A stretch of DNA of 64,000 bases from Streptomyces uncialis (GCF_036250755.1 NZ_CP109583.1:1612001-1676000); one strand, 5' to 3'. Positions 15,942 through 24,936 are shown, counted from the first letter of the stretch. A program made the numbers and translations. Notes: generated from the sequence alone by a model not told the origin.

Positions 15942-16706
15942 TCACCTCCAGGGGAGCATCACCTTGCGGTGCCATTCACAGAATGCGGGGATCACGGCAC
16001 GAAGAACATGGAAAGCCGATATTCCACCGCGGAGTGTGCCGATTCGGACCAGTTCATGTGTCGGAGCGTCCACGACCACCCGTACGGCCGCAACCGGACG
16101 GGTCCGTCCGCCGGGGTCCGCCGGGCCGGGTTCGGGCAGTTCCGCGACGGCGGCGGTACGCAGGGTGACCGCCGATTCCATGTCGGCCGCGATCGCGCCG
16201 GTGGCCAGCAGGGCGGCGCGCTCGGGGCCGCGGACGACATGGTCGGTGCCCAGGAGCGGGCCGGTGTGGACGGTCCGGCCGGGCAGCAGCCGGGTCAGGG
16301 AAGCGGTCAGCGGTCCGGTACCGGCGCAGGGGACGGTGTCCGCTCCGTCCCGGGTCTCGGTGGCGACCACCAGGTCCCCGGGGCGCATACCGGGTGCGAG
16401 TCCCGCGCAGAACCCGGTCGCGAGGACGGCGGCGTCCCGCAGGGCCGGACGGGTCAGGGCGCGGCTCACCGCCCGTTCGGCGGCACGCGGGCCCATGCCC
16501 GTACGCAGCACCGTCACGGGCCCGGTCGCGGAGCGGCTGCCGAGCAGCAGGGCGAGCCGTTCGACGCCGAGGGCGCAGGCGATCAGCAGCGGGGCCGGCC
16601 CGGTGCCCGGGGTCACCGGACCGGGGCGGTCCGGCGGGGTGGCGGCCCGCTCAGGGCGGGCCGCCCGGCGGAGCGGATCGGGAGGGCCGGCCGGGGTGGC
16701 GGCCAT
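15942..16706 (-). CDS. hpnG: Adenosylhopane nucleosidase/phosphorylase HpnG
   Basis: A 254-residue protein of the purine nucleoside phosphorylase/MTA nucleosidase fold. TGMGPRAAERAVSRAL, ATGFCAGLAPGMRPGDLVVA and IAADMESAVTLRTA are recognisable family blocks, and the ADMES segment holds the glutamate that binds the ribose. In hopanoid synthesis it removes adenine from adenosyl hopane to give ribosyl hopane. The start ATG 16706 shares one base with the shc stop (TGATG), so translation is coupled. The N-terminal ~35 residues are proline/alanine-rich and probably disordered. A much longer open frame in the same phase runs antisense through shc and is not coding. Confidence 0.87.
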   Translation of the reverse strand: MAATPAGPPDPLRRAARPERAATPPDRPGPVTPGTGPAPLLIACALGVERLALLLGSRSATGPVTVLRTGMGPRAAERAVSRALTRPALRDAAVLATGFCAGLAPGMRPGDLVVATETRDGADTVPCAGTGPLTASLTRLLPGRTVHTGPLLGTDHVVRGPERAALLATGAIAADMESAVTLRTAAVAELPEPGPADPGGRTRPVAAVRVVVDAPTHELVRIGTLRGGISAFHVLRAVIPAFCEWHRKVMLPWR

Positions 16707-18967
16707 CAGCTCCCCTTGCCGGCCCGCTCGGCGATCCGTCCGGCCGCGGCGGCGGCGAGCGCGCGGGCCGCGCGCACCACACCGGGTCCGGCGCCCCAGA
16801 CGGTCGACACCTCCCGTACGGTCACCCGGCCGATGTCCCGGGCGCCCGTCAGGGATCTCAGGACGGCCGGGGAGCCCGTACCGGCGGCCGGGACATGGGC
16901 GCCGAGGCCGGTGGGGTCCTGGCAGGTGAGGCCGCCGGGGGTGGCGGGTACCTGGCCGGTGCCCTTGGCGGCCGGTGCGCCGACGCGGTCCGGGGAGGGT
17001 TCCCCGTACACGTAGCGGCCCAGGGCCGTGAGGGGGAAGACCTGGCGGTAGAGGTGGTAGTTGATGGAGAAGTCCCACGGGAAGCCGGTCCCGGTGAAGT
17101 GGGGTTCGTCCCAGGAGCCGTCGTCCCGCTGGGTCCGGGCGAGCCAGTCGACGCCCCGCTCGGCGGCACCGCCGTCCCGCTCCCCCGCCGCGATCAGCGC
17201 GAGCAGCGCCCAGGCCGTCTGGGAGGCGGTGGAGACACCGCGTCCGCCCCAGCCCGGACCGTCGTGGTAGGAGCGCAGGTCCTCGCCCCAGCCGCCGTCG
17301 GTGTTCTGCACGGACTCCAGCCAGGCGACGGACCGGCGGATCGCGGGGTGGGTGCCGGGCAGCCCGGCGGCGGTGAGCGCGGGGACGACCGACCCGGTGC
17401 CGTAGATGTAGTTGACGCCCCAGCGGCCGAACCACGCGCCGCAGGACTCCTGTTCCGCGAGGAGCCAGGCGATGCCCCGGCGGGTGCGCGGGTCGTGCGC
17501 GAGCCCCTCGAAGGCCAGCATCTCCACGACATGGGCGGTGACATCGGCCGAGGGCGGGTCGACGACCTTGCCGAAGTCGCAGAACGGCAGCCGGTTGGGG
17601 AAGGTGCTGGTGTTGTCCACGTCGAAGGCGCCCCAGCCGCCGTCCTTGGACTGCATCCCCAGGTTCCACGTGACACCACGCGCGACGGCGGCGTCCATGC
17701 GCGCGGGATCGGGGTGGCGGACCCGGCGCAGCGCGAGGACGACCTCGGCGGTGTCGTCGATGTCGGGGTAGTTGTCGTTGTGGAACTCGAACGCCCAGCC
17801 GCCCGGGGCGAGATCGGGGCGGCGGACCGACCAGTCACCGGGCCGGTCGATCTGTTCCGCGAGCATCCAGTCGGCGGCCTTGACCAGTTGGGGGTGGTCG
17901 GCGGGGACCCCGGCGTCGGCGAGCGCGATGGTCGCCAGACAGGTGTCCCAGACGGGCGACTGGCATGCCTCGACCATCCGGGAGCCGTCCTCGCGCCATA
18001 CGGCGAACCGGTCCAGGGACTCCAGACCGGCGCGCAGCACAGGATGGTCGAGGTCGAAGCCGAGCAGGTGCAGGGCGATGATGGAGTACACGGCGGGGGG
18101 CTGGATGCCGCCCCAGCAGCCGTCGTTCTCCTGGCGTTCGACGATCCAGTGGGCCGCGGACCGGACGGCCGCCGACCGGACGGCCCTGGGCGCCACCTTG
18201 CGGTACAGGTGCAGCGCCTTGTCCAGCCGCTGGAACACCCCGTCCCAGCTGGTGAGCGGGGCGAGGGGCCGCGCGGGGCAGGGGTCGGCGGGGTCCGTGT
18301 GCAGTTCGTCGAGCGGGAAGGGCGCCGGGCGTACGGGCCGCTTCGCGGAGACGATGGTGAGCGCCACGATGGTCTGGCGGGCCCAGCATCCGAAGTCGTA
18401 GATGTTGAGCGGGAACCAGGAGGGCATGTAGACGAGTTCGGGCGGGACCTCGGGGAGGTCGGACCACTTCCACCAGCCGAACAGGGCCAGCCAGATCCGG
18501 GTGAAGACCCGGGCGGCGGCGATGCCTCCCCGGTCCCTGATCCAGGCGGAGGCGCGTGCCATGTGCGGGGCGTCCGGGCTGTCCCCGGCGAGCCGCAGCG
18601 CGACATACGCCTCGATGGTGGCGGAGAGGTCTCCGGGGCCGCCGTGGAAGGTGGCCCAGGTGCCGTCGTCCCGCTGCTTCCCCCGGATGAAGAGGGCCGA
18701 CGCCTGGGTGGTGGCGTCGTCCCGGATGCCGAGGAACTGCCGCAGGAGGAGGTCCTCGGCGTCCATCGTGACGTTCGTTTCGAGGTCGCCCTTCCACCAG
18801 CCCTGGGGGTCCTGGCGGGAGAGCAGGAAGTCGGTGGCGCGCCGGGTGGCGCGCAGGGCGGCGTCGAGGGTTCCGGCCGCCTGCGGGATCGGTTCGGTGG
18901 GATCGGAAAGGGCCGAGGGCGCGCGGGGCGGTACCGCTCCGGTGCTTCCGTCGGTCGTCGCTGTCAT
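16706..18967 (-). CDS. shc: Squalene-hopene cyclase with unusual C-terminal extension
   Basis: A 753-residue monotopic membrane-associated cyclase that folds squalene into hopene/hopanol. The catalytic acid motif D-x-D-D lies at about residues 402-405 (PDIDDTAEV), and QW repeats such as QDPQGWW, QENDGCWGG, QSKDGGWGAF, QNTDGGWGED and QRDDGSWDE are spread along the chain. The conserved fold ends around residue 656 (LGRYVYGEP). Another ~97 residues follow, rich in Ala, Gly, Pro and Val, ending RIAERAGKGS, whereas streptomycete relatives I know stop within about 25 residues. The extension is open, in frame and codon-normal, so it may be real. It overlaps hpnG by one base. Regulation is presumably through the operon promoter. 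Confidence 0.94.
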   Translation of the reverse strand: MTATTDGSTGAVPPRAPSALSDPTEPIPQAAGTLDAALRATRRATDFLLSRQDPQGWWKGDLETNVTMDAEDLLLRQFLGIRDDATTQASALFIRGKQRDDGTWATFHGGPGDLSATIEAYVALRLAGDSPDAPHMARASAWIRDRGGIAAARVFTRIWLALFGWWKWSDLPEVPPELVYMPSWFPLNIYDFGCWARQTIVALTIVSAKRPVRPAPFPLDELHTDPADPCPARPLAPLTSWDGVFQRLDKALHLYRKVAPRAVRSAAVRSAAHWIVERQENDGCWGGIQPPAVYSIIALHLLGFDLDHPVLRAGLESLDRFAVWREDGSRMVEACQSPVWDTCLATIALADAGVPADHPQLVKAADWMLAEQIDRPGDWSVRRPDLAPGGWAFEFHNDNYPDIDDTAEVVLALRRVRHPDPARMDAAVARGVTWNLGMQSKDGGWGAFDVDNTSTFPNRLPFCDFGKVVDPPSADVTAHVVEMLAFEGLAHDPRTRRGIAWLLAEQESCGAWFGRWGVNYIYGTGSVVPALTAAGLPGTHPAIRRSVAWLESVQNTDGGWGEDLRSYHDGPGWGGRGVSTASQTAWALLALIAAGERDGGAAERGVDWLARTQRDDGSWDEPHFTGTGFPWDFSINYHLYRQVFPLTALGRYVYGEPSPDRVGAPAAKGTGQVPATPGGLTCQDPTGLGAHVPAAGTGSPAVLRSLTGARDIGRVTVREVSTVWGAGPGVVRAARALAAAAAGRIAERAGKGS

Positions 18968-19071
18968 GGCTTCCCCTTCGTGCAGTGTGGTTCTTCTGCT
19001 GGGTCCGCCGTCGGCCGGTGCGCTGGATGGACACCGGCCGGCGACTGCGAGTCATATGGAAGTGTTGATCA

Positions 19072-20139
19072 TCATCTCTTTCGTACGACGACGAAGTCGG
19101 CGAGCGCGGTGAGCTGCGCCCGTACCCGCTCGGGCATGTCCACGGAGTTCAGGGCCTCGATGGCGACGGTGTGCTGACGGCGGGCCTCCTGGTTGGTCCA
19201 CTCCCGGCCGCCGGCCGCCTCGATGAGGGCGGCGCGGACGGCGAACTCCGTCTCGGAGAAGCTGTCGAAGTCGTTGCTCTTGGCGTCGGCGGCGAGCAGT
19301 TCGCCGAGTTCCTCGGACGCGCTTCCGCCCGCGGCCAGGGCGGCGACGACGGGCAGGGACTTCTTGCGCTGGCGCAGATCGCTCCAGGTCTGCTTGCCGG
19401 TGGCCTCGGGGTCGCCCCAGATGCCGAGGACGTCGTCGATCGCCTGGAAGGCGAGCCCGAGGTGGTGCCCGAAGCGTTCCAGGGAGTCGGCGGTGCGGTC
19501 GTCGGCGCCGCCGAGGACGGCGCCGATGGAGGAGGCGCAGGCGAGCAGGGCGCCGGTCTTGTTGCCCTCCATCTCCAGGCACTCCTCGACGGTGACCCGC
19601 TCGCGGTGCTCGTAGGAGATGTCCTGGGCCTGGCCGTCGATGAGGGCGCGGCTGGCCCGGGTGAGCCGCCGCGTGGCGCGCCCCGCCTCGACGGTGCCGA
19701 GTTCCAGCAGCACCTCCCCGGCGAGGGCGAACAGGGCGTCGCCCACCAGGATGGCCTGGGCGGGGCCGTGGACCTTCCATACGGTGTCGCGGTGCCGGCG
19801 CTGTTCGTCGCCGTCCATCAGGTCGTCGTGCAGCAGGGAGAAGTTGTGCACCAGCTCCACGGCTACCGCGCCGGGCACCCCGGTCTCGGGCGGGGCTCCG
19901 GCGGCCTCCGCGGAGAGCAGGGCGAGCGCGGGACGGACGGCCTTGCCGCCGTCGCCGTCGGCGGGGTTGCCGAGCGCGTCGATCCAGCCGAAGTGGTAGG
20001 CGGCGACGGTGTCCATGGGCGGGGCGAGGCGGTCCACGGCGGCCCGCAGCACGGGCGTCGACAGTGTCCTGCCGCGCTCCAGCAGCGCGGTGACGTCCAC
20101 GGCCTCGGCGGACGTTTCGGCCGGGGGCACAGTGGGCAC
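19072..20139 (-). CDS. Polyprenyl (farnesyl-type) diphosphate synthase
   Basis: A 355-residue trans-isoprenyl diphosphate synthase. The first aspartate-rich motif is LLHDDLMDGD and the second is AIDDVLGIWGD; both bind magnesium-diphosphate. GDALFAL and a KT(G)ALLACAS segment are typical of the family. In a hopanoid operon it should supply farnesyl diphosphate for squalene synthesis; chain length is not proven. I chose GTG 20139 because AGGAG lies five bases upstream; an ATG at 20205 would overlap the hpnE stop by four bases (ATGA) and add 22 residues without a ribosome site, and it remains possible. The stop is 104 bases before shc. Confidence 0.9.
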   Translation of the reverse strand: MPTVPPAETSAEAVDVTALLERGRTLSTPVLRAAVDRLAPPMDTVAAYHFGWIDALGNPADGDGGKAVRPALALLSAEAAGAPPETGVPGAVAVELVHNFSLLHDDLMDGDEQRRHRDTVWKVHGPAQAILVGDALFALAGEVLLELGTVEAGRATRRLTRASRALIDGQAQDISYEHRERVTVEECLEMEGNKTGALLACASSIGAVLGGADDRTADSLERFGHHLGLAFQAIDDVLGIWGDPEATGKQTWSDLRQRKKSLPVVAALAAGGSASEELGELLAADAKSNDFDSFSETEFAVRAALIEAAGGREWTNQEARRQHTVAIEALNSVDMPERVRAQLTALADFVVVRKR

Positions 20140-20201
20140 AGTCTCTCCTCTTGTCGCGGTGGTGCAGGGGGTACGGGGGCCAGCCCCGCGGTGATCGAGT
20201 C

Positions 20202-21641
20202 TCATGCCGTCTCCCGGAAGAGATGATCACGCGGCCGGCCGATGACCCCGAGCGCCGCGTCGGCGGCGCTGACACCACTGCGTACGGCTCCCTCCATGGT
20301 CGCGGGCCAGCCCGTGGCGGTCCACGCCCCGGCGAGGTGGAGACCGGGCACCTGGGTACGGGGGCCGGGCCGCAGGGCGGCGGTGCCCGGCGCGGGCGCG
20401 AAGGTCGCGGTCCGTTCCCTGGTGACGAAGAAGTCGTGCACCCGGGCGCCCCGCGCGGCGGGCAGCAGCCGCTCCAGCTCGGGCAGGAAACGCTCCCGCA
20501 GTACCGCCACGGGCTCGTCGATGTACTCCTGGGCGGCCGACTGGGAGAGCGCCAGGTACTGGCCCTCGGTCACCCCGGACGCCTCGGTGCGGTCGAAGAC
20601 CCACTGCACCGGGGAGCCCAGCGCGGCGAAGAACGGCCGCCGCAGCACCGTGCGGTCGTAGTGGACATGGATGTTGAGGATCGGCGCGGTGCCGAGTCGC
20701 AGCAGCCGCTCCGGGTGGTCGAGCGCGCCCGGCGGCAGCAGGTCGTACGCCTCGCGCTGGGCGACGGCGAGGACGACGGTGTCGGCCTCGATCCGCTCGC
20801 CGGGCAGGTCGACGGCGAGCCGGCCGGTGCCGGTGCGGGAGACGGAGGCGACCCTGGCGCGGACCTCGGTGCGTACCCCGGCGGCGTCGAGGGCCTTGCG
20901 GGCGAGGGTGTCGTGGAGTTCCCCGAGCGGGACCCGGGCCCAGCCGATGTCGGCGGCGCCGGGCTCCTCCAGCAGTCCGGTCCTGAACACCTTCGCGGCG
21001 AGGGCGAGCGAGGTGTCCGCGGCGACGGCGTTGAGGGTGGCCACCCCGACCAGGTCCCACAGCGCCTCGACGGCGCGCGGGGACTGGCCGTGCCGGGCGA
21101 GCCAGCTCCCGAAGTCCTCCTGGTCGAGGGCCGGGTCGGCGGGGTCGAGGGCCTTGAGGGCGAGGGCGGCGCGGCCGACGGAGGCCCGTTCGGCGAGCGA
21201 CAGATGCGGGTAGCGGGCGAGTCCGCGCGCGAGGTGCAGCGGGACGGGCAGGGCGTCACGGCTCAGGGTGCCGAGCCGGGGCCCTTCGCCGGAGCGGGTG
21301 CGCACCCGGTGCGCGGCGTCCACGACGGGGACGCTGAGCCGGTCCTGGAGCGGCGCCAGGTCGGTGCCGCCGATCCGGTCGAGGAACCAGCGGTAGGCGG
21401 TGCAGCAGCGCAGATAGACGTGCTGGCCGTTGTCGACGGTGAGGTCGCCGCGCTGGAAGGAGAAGGCGAGGCCGCCGAGCCGGGGCCGTCCCTCCAGCAG
21501 GGTGACGGCCGTCCCGGCGTCGGCGAGGCGCAGCGCGGCGGTGACCCCGGCGAGGCCGCCGCCGACGACCACGGCCGCCCGTGCCGGGCGGCCCTCGGCG
21601 TGACTGTCCGGCCCGGTGGGCCGCAGGTCGGTGTCGCTCAC
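20202..21641 (-). CDS. hpnE: Hydroxysqualene dehydroxylase HpnE
   Basis: A 479-residue FAD-dependent amine-oxidase/phytoene-desaturase-like enzyme. AAVVVGGGLAGVTAAL followed by LLEGRPRLGG is the dinucleotide-binding fold at the N-terminus, and LHLAGAWTATGWPATMEGAVRSG near the end is the conserved FAD-binding C-terminal block. It reduces hydroxysqualene to squalene. GTG 21641 is the likely start, with GAGGGAG five bases upstream; the open frame continues far upstream but into hpnD antisense. Its last bases form an ATGA with an alternative start of the prenyl synthase. Confidence 0.92.
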   Translation of the reverse strand: MSDTDLRPTGPDSHAEGRPARAAVVVGGGLAGVTAALRLADAGTAVTLLEGRPRLGGLAFSFQRGDLTVDNGQHVYLRCCTAYRWFLDRIGGTDLAPLQDRLSVPVVDAAHRVRTRSGEGPRLGTLSRDALPVPLHLARGLARYPHLSLAERASVGRAALALKALDPADPALDQEDFGSWLARHGQSPRAVEALWDLVGVATLNAVAADTSLALAAKVFRTGLLEEPGAADIGWARVPLGELHDTLARKALDAAGVRTEVRARVASVSRTGTGRLAVDLPGERIEADTVVLAVAQREAYDLLPPGALDHPERLLRLGTAPILNIHVHYDRTVLRRPFFAALGSPVQWVFDRTEASGVTEGQYLALSQSAAQEYIDEPVAVLRERFLPELERLLPAARGARVHDFFVTRERTATFAPAPGTAALRPGPRTQVPGLHLAGAWTATGWPATMEGAVRSGVSAADAALGVIGRPRDHLFRETA

Positions 21642-21813
21642 GCGGCTCCCTCGGGTGCTGGGTCGTGCGGCACCGGCCGGGCGGACCCGCGGGGCGTGCG
21701 CCCGCGCGGACCGGTGGCGGGCGCTGTCATGGTCAGAGACCCGGTGCGGGCCCCGGGGGTTGACCGGGCCGGTGGGCAGGGTTCGGCGGACCCGCCGGGG
21801 GCCGGTGTCCTCA

Positions 21814-22764
21814 TCAGGGCCGCCTCCGGACGCTCTGCCGGGCGATGTGCCGGGCGTCGAGCCCGGACAGTCCGCGCACGGCGACGTACGCCTTCTCGTG
21901 GCCGGGCAGCGAGACCCGGCCGCGCAGCACGGCCTCCGGCTCGCGCTCGATGCGGTCGAGGAGACGGCGGTAGATCCCGGCCATGGCGGCGACGCAGGCG
22001 CCGCTGCGCCGGTCGAGCATCGGCAGCAGCCGGTAGCCCTCGGCGAACAGGGCGCGGGCCCGGCGGACCTCGTAGTGGACGAGACCGGCGAAGTCGGAGC
22101 CGGGGGGCGGCTGCGGTCCGTCGAACCCGGCGGAGCAGCCGAACTTGGCGAGGTCGTCGGCGGGCAGGTAGACCCGGCCGCCGGTGGCGTCCTCGCGGAC
22201 GTCGCGGAGGATGTTGGTGAGTTGCAGCGCGAGGCCGAGGGTGTCCGCGTACTCGGGGGCGCGTTCGGTGCCGCGGGCGCCGGGCTCGGTGCCGAAGACG
22301 CCGAGCGAGAGCCGTCCGATGGCTCCGGCGACACAGCGGCAGTACCGCTTGAGGTCGTCCCAGGTCTCGTACTTCTCGCCGTGGACGTCCATGAGGACGC
22401 CGTCGATGAGTTCGTCGAGCCCGCCCAGCGGTACGGGGAAGACCGTGGCGGTGTGCCGCAGCGCGACCGCGACGGGGTCGGTGTCGTCCTCGTCGACGGC
22501 TCCGTCCCGTACCCGGGTCAGCAGTTCACGGGTCTCCTCCAGCCGGGTCCGCTTGACCTCCGGGGGCAGTTCGCCGTCGCCGATGTCGTCCACGCGCCGC
22601 GAGAAGGCGTACAGCGCGGACATGGCTCGCCGCTTCGCCGTCGGCAGCAGTCTGATGCCGTAGGCGAAGTTGCGGGCCTGCTGCCCGGTGACGGTCTCGC
22701 AGTAGCTGTACGCGGCGAGTACCGGTGCGGACACATATGGGTCTGGCTCCACGGCCCGGCTCAC
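21814..22764 (-). CDS. hpnD: Presqualene diphosphate synthase HpnD
   Basis: A 316-residue squalene/phytoene-synthase-fold enzyme that condenses two farnesyl diphosphates to presqualene diphosphate. The two aspartate motifs are SRRVDDIGDGE (near residue 58) and NILRDVREDATGG (near 190), and YCRCVAGAIGRLSLGVFG is the hallmark active-site helix. It starts at GTG 22764, overlapping the hpnC stop (GTGA). A 172-base gap without a gene separates it from hpnE. Adjacent hpnC and hpnE make the three-enzyme squalene route rather than a carotenoid route. Confidence 0.93.
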   Translation of the reverse strand: MSRAVEPDPYVSAPVLAAYSYCETVTGQQARNFAYGIRLLPTAKRRAMSALYAFSRRVDDIGDGELPPEVKRTRLEETRELLTRVRDGAVDEDDTDPVAVALRHTATVFPVPLGGLDELIDGVLMDVHGEKYETWDDLKRYCRCVAGAIGRLSLGVFGTEPGARGTERAPEYADTLGLALQLTNILRDVREDATGGRVYLPADDLAKFGCSAGFDGPQPPPGSDFAGLVHYEVRRARALFAEGYRLLPMLDRRSGACVAAMAGIYRRLLDRIEREPEAVLRGRVSLPGHEKAYVAVRGLSGLDARHIARQSVRRRP

Positions 22765-23735
22765 CCCTCTCCTCGCAGTGTCGCGCCCACCTCGCGCAGC
22801 AACCGGACCTTGGTGGGCTCAGGTGGTCCGGGAAGTACGTCGTAGGAGACGGCCGTGATGGCGTGGACGGCCGCTCTCCCTCCGCCCACGAAGCCCGCGA
22901 GGAGCAGCCGCAGCCTGCCGTGGACGCTGCCCACCAGCGGAAGGCCCTCGTCGAGCAGGTGCCGGGCGCGCTGTGTCTCGTAGGCGACGAGCGCGCGCAC
23001 CGAGGCGCCGGTGGTGCGTGCCGCGAGGTCGCTCTCCTGGACATGGAAGCGTCGCATGTCCTCGGCGGGCAGATAGATCCGGTCGCGGGCGAGGTCCTCG
23101 CTGATGTCCTGGAGGTGCTCCACGATCTGGAGCGCCGTGCAGACGGCGTCGGAGCGGCGGACGCGTTCGGGGGTCGAGGTGCCCGTCACGGCGAGGACGA
23201 GACGGCCGACGGGGTTCGCGGAGAGCTCGCAGTACGCCAGCAGCTCGTCGTAGGTCGCGTAGCGGGTGACGAGCTGGTCCTGGCGGTTGGCGGCGATCAG
23301 CGCGAGGAACGGTTCGGGGTCGAGACGGTGGCGGCGGAGCGTGGGGACGAGCCGCCGGAGCAGCGGGTGGCCCGGGTCGCCGGTGGTGAAGGCGCGGCGG
23401 AGGTCGTCCTCGAAGGCGTCGAGGAGGAGGAGCCGGTCGTCGGCGGCGTCGCCGGTGACGCCGAGGTGGCGGGCGTCGGCGCCGCCGGGCGCGAGGTCGC
23501 CGTCGCCGATGTCGTCGACGAGCCGGGCGAAGCCGTAGAGCGCCATGAGGTCGTCGCGCCAGGCGCGGGGCAGGAAGAAGGGGGCCACCGGGAAGTTCTC
23601 GTGCGCGGCCTTGTCGAGGGTGGCGAGGGCCGCGGGGGTGCCGTGGGCGGGGGTGCCGCCCGGGGTGGGCCCGGTGGCGGGCGCGCCCGCGGGGCGGGGG
23701 GCGCTGCGCGTGGGTGTGTTCCGGGCTTCCGTCAC
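22761..23735 (-). CDS. hpnC: Hydroxysqualene synthase HpnC
   Basis: About 324 residues, squalene/phytoene-synthase fold. LARLVDDIGDGD and EHLQDISEDLARDRIYLP are the two metal-binding motifs. It converts presqualene diphosphate to hydroxysqualene, between HpnD and HpnE. The N-terminal ~40 residues are Pro/Ala/Thr-rich and probably disordered. I use GTG 23735, whose GTGA overlaps the stop of a 21-codon upstream frame; there is no ribosome site directly before it, so translation may depend on that upstream frame. The longest open frame starts at 23837. It is first full gene of the hopanoid operon. Confidence 0.88.
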   Translation of the reverse strand: MTEARNTPTRSAPRPAGAPATGPTPGGTPAHGTPAALATLDKAAHENFPVAPFFLPRAWRDDLMALYGFARLVDDIGDGDLAPGGADARHLGVTGDAADDRLLLLDAFEDDLRRAFTTGDPGHPLLRRLVPTLRRHRLDPEPFLALIAANRQDQLVTRYATYDELLAYCELSANPVGRLVLAVTGTSTPERVRRSDAVCTALQIVEHLQDISEDLARDRIYLPAEDMRRFHVQESDLAARTTGASVRALVAYETQRARHLLDEGLPLVGSVHGRLRLLLAGFVGGGRAAVHAITAVSYDVLPGPPEPTKVRLLREVGATLRGEG

Positions 23736-23797
23736 CGGGCGCCGCCCGGTGCGAGGACTGCGGAAGCGTCGCGGAGCTGGAGACTTTCCGTAGCCAT
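23732..23797 (-). CDS. Possible 21-codon leader ORF coupled to hpnC
   Basis: From ATG 23797 a frame different from hpnC encodes MATESLQLRDASAVLAPGGAR and stops at TGA 23734-23732, exactly overlapping the GTG of hpnC. GGAG lies 11 bases upstream and a -10-like TAGTGT at 23823-23818 is about 20 bases upstream. The tight GTGA coupling and lack of a separate hpnC ribosome site suggest a real short coding sequence that controls hpnC translation. No homologue is known to me; it may be chance. Confidence 0.42.
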   Translation of the reverse strand: MATESLQLRDASAVLAPGGAR

Positions 23798-24080
23798 TGC
23801 CGTCACATCTCCGTTCTACACTACCGACCGAATGCATCCTCTTTCGGACACACCGCCCGGGTCATTCACCGAGTGCGACAGGCGGTAGTCCGCTATCTCC
23901 GCACTTGCCGTGAATCAGGACCGTCACAGCTTACGTTGTACGCCGTCGAACCGTTGGCCCGGGGTTCCCGGCCCGCCCGGCGGTGCGCAACCCGGGGGTG
24001 GATTGCCTGGCGTACGGGGATTTCGGCAAGGCGGCCGGCATTCCGGACCGCAATGCCGGTGGCCGGTCACCGACACGAAG

Positions 24081-24110
24081 GAACCCCGCGCGGTGGTTCC
24101 GGCGGGGTTC
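24081..24110 (-). terminator. Terminator after ABC exporter operon
   Basis: Inverted repeat GAACCCCGC (24081-24089) and GCGGGGTTC (24102-24110) with a 12-base loop, about 45 bases beyond the stop of the minus-strand ABC ATPase gene. The remaining gap from 23838 to 24080 before the hopanoid operon holds no gene; I see only the probable hpnC promoter. Confidence 0.6.
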
Positions 24111-24156
24111 ACTCGTCGTGCCAGGTTTTCCACGGTGATTACGGGACGGAAAGCTT

Positions 24157-24936
24157 TTACTTTCCGGTGAACTTCTCGTACTCCTTGAGCACGTCGTCCG
24201 TGGCACCGTCCATCCGGAGTTCGCCGTGCTCCAGCCAGAGCACCCGGTCACAGGTGTCCCGGATGGACTTGTTGTTGTGGCTCACCAGGAAGACCGTACC
24301 GGCTTCCTTGCGCAACTCGCGGATACGGGCCTCGGACCGCCGCTGGAAGCTGCGGTCGCCGGTGGCCAGTGCCTCGTCGATCATCAGGACGTCATGGTCC
24401 TTGGCCGCCGCGATGGAGAAACGCAGCCGGGCCGCCATTCCCGACGAGTAGGTCCGCATCGGAAGGGTGATGAAATCGCCCTTCTCGTTGATGCCGGAGA
24501 AGTCCACGATCTGCTGGTAACGCTCCTTGATCTGCTCACGTGTCATGCCCATAGCGAGACCGCCCAATATGACGTTCCGCTCTCCCGTGAGGTCGTTCAT
24601 CAGGGCCGCGTTCACCCCGAGCAGCGACGGCTGGCCGTCGGTGTAGACCTTGCCGCGCTCGGCGGGCAGAAGTCCCGCGATGGCCCGCAGCAGGGTCGAC
24701 TTGCCGGAACCGTTGGAGCCGATCAGTCCGATGGCCTGGCCCCGGTAGGCGACGAAGGACACACCGCGCACGGCGTGCACCTTGCGCACCCCGCGCTCCT
24801 CGCCGCGCCGCAGGATGCGGCTGAGCGCGGTGGTCGCGCTGCCCTTGCCGGTCTTGGCGCCATTGACCCGGTAGACGATATGGAGCTCGTCCGAGATGAC
24901 GGTGGGGCGCATGTCGCCCGTACTCTGCTCAGCCAC
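24157..24936 (-). CDS. ABC transporter ATP-binding protein, polysaccharide/teichoic-acid exporter type
   Basis: About 259 residues. Walker A is GLIGSNGSGKSTLLRAI, the signature region is YSSGMAARLRFSIAAA, Walker B is DVLMIDEAL, and the H-loop is VSHNNKSI. The modest N-terminal extension before Walker A and the YSSGM signature are characteristic of ABC-2 exporters of wall polymers (TagH/Wzt-like), here without a long C-terminal substrate domain. I use GTG 24936 with GGAGAGG upstream; it overlaps the permease gene by eight bases. It energises export across the cytoplasmic membrane and is last gene of the seven-gene operon. Confidence 0.9.
   Translation of the reverse strand: MAEQSTGDMRPTVISDELHIVYRVNGAKTGKGSATTALSRILRRGEERGVRKVHAVRGVSFVAYRGQAIGLIGSNGSGKSTLLRAIAGLLPAERGKVYTDGQPSLLGVNAALMNDLTGERNVILGGLAMGMTREQIKERYQQIVDFSGINEKGDFITLPMRTYSSGMAARLRFSIAAAKDHDVLMIDEALATGDRSFQRRSEARIRELRKEAGTVFLVSHNNKSIRDTCDRVLWLEHGELRMDGATDDVLKEYEKFTGK

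Noticed and set aside
16394..19177. Long plus-strand frame across shc
   Set aside because: Shadow of squalene-hopene cyclase; composition of Gly/Arg/Ala without family motifs.
21814..23735. Carotenoid (phytoene) synthase genes
   Set aside because: Two synthase-fold proteins beside an HpnE-type oxidoreductase and shc fit the HpnC/D/E squalene route; no phytoene-specific genes are present.
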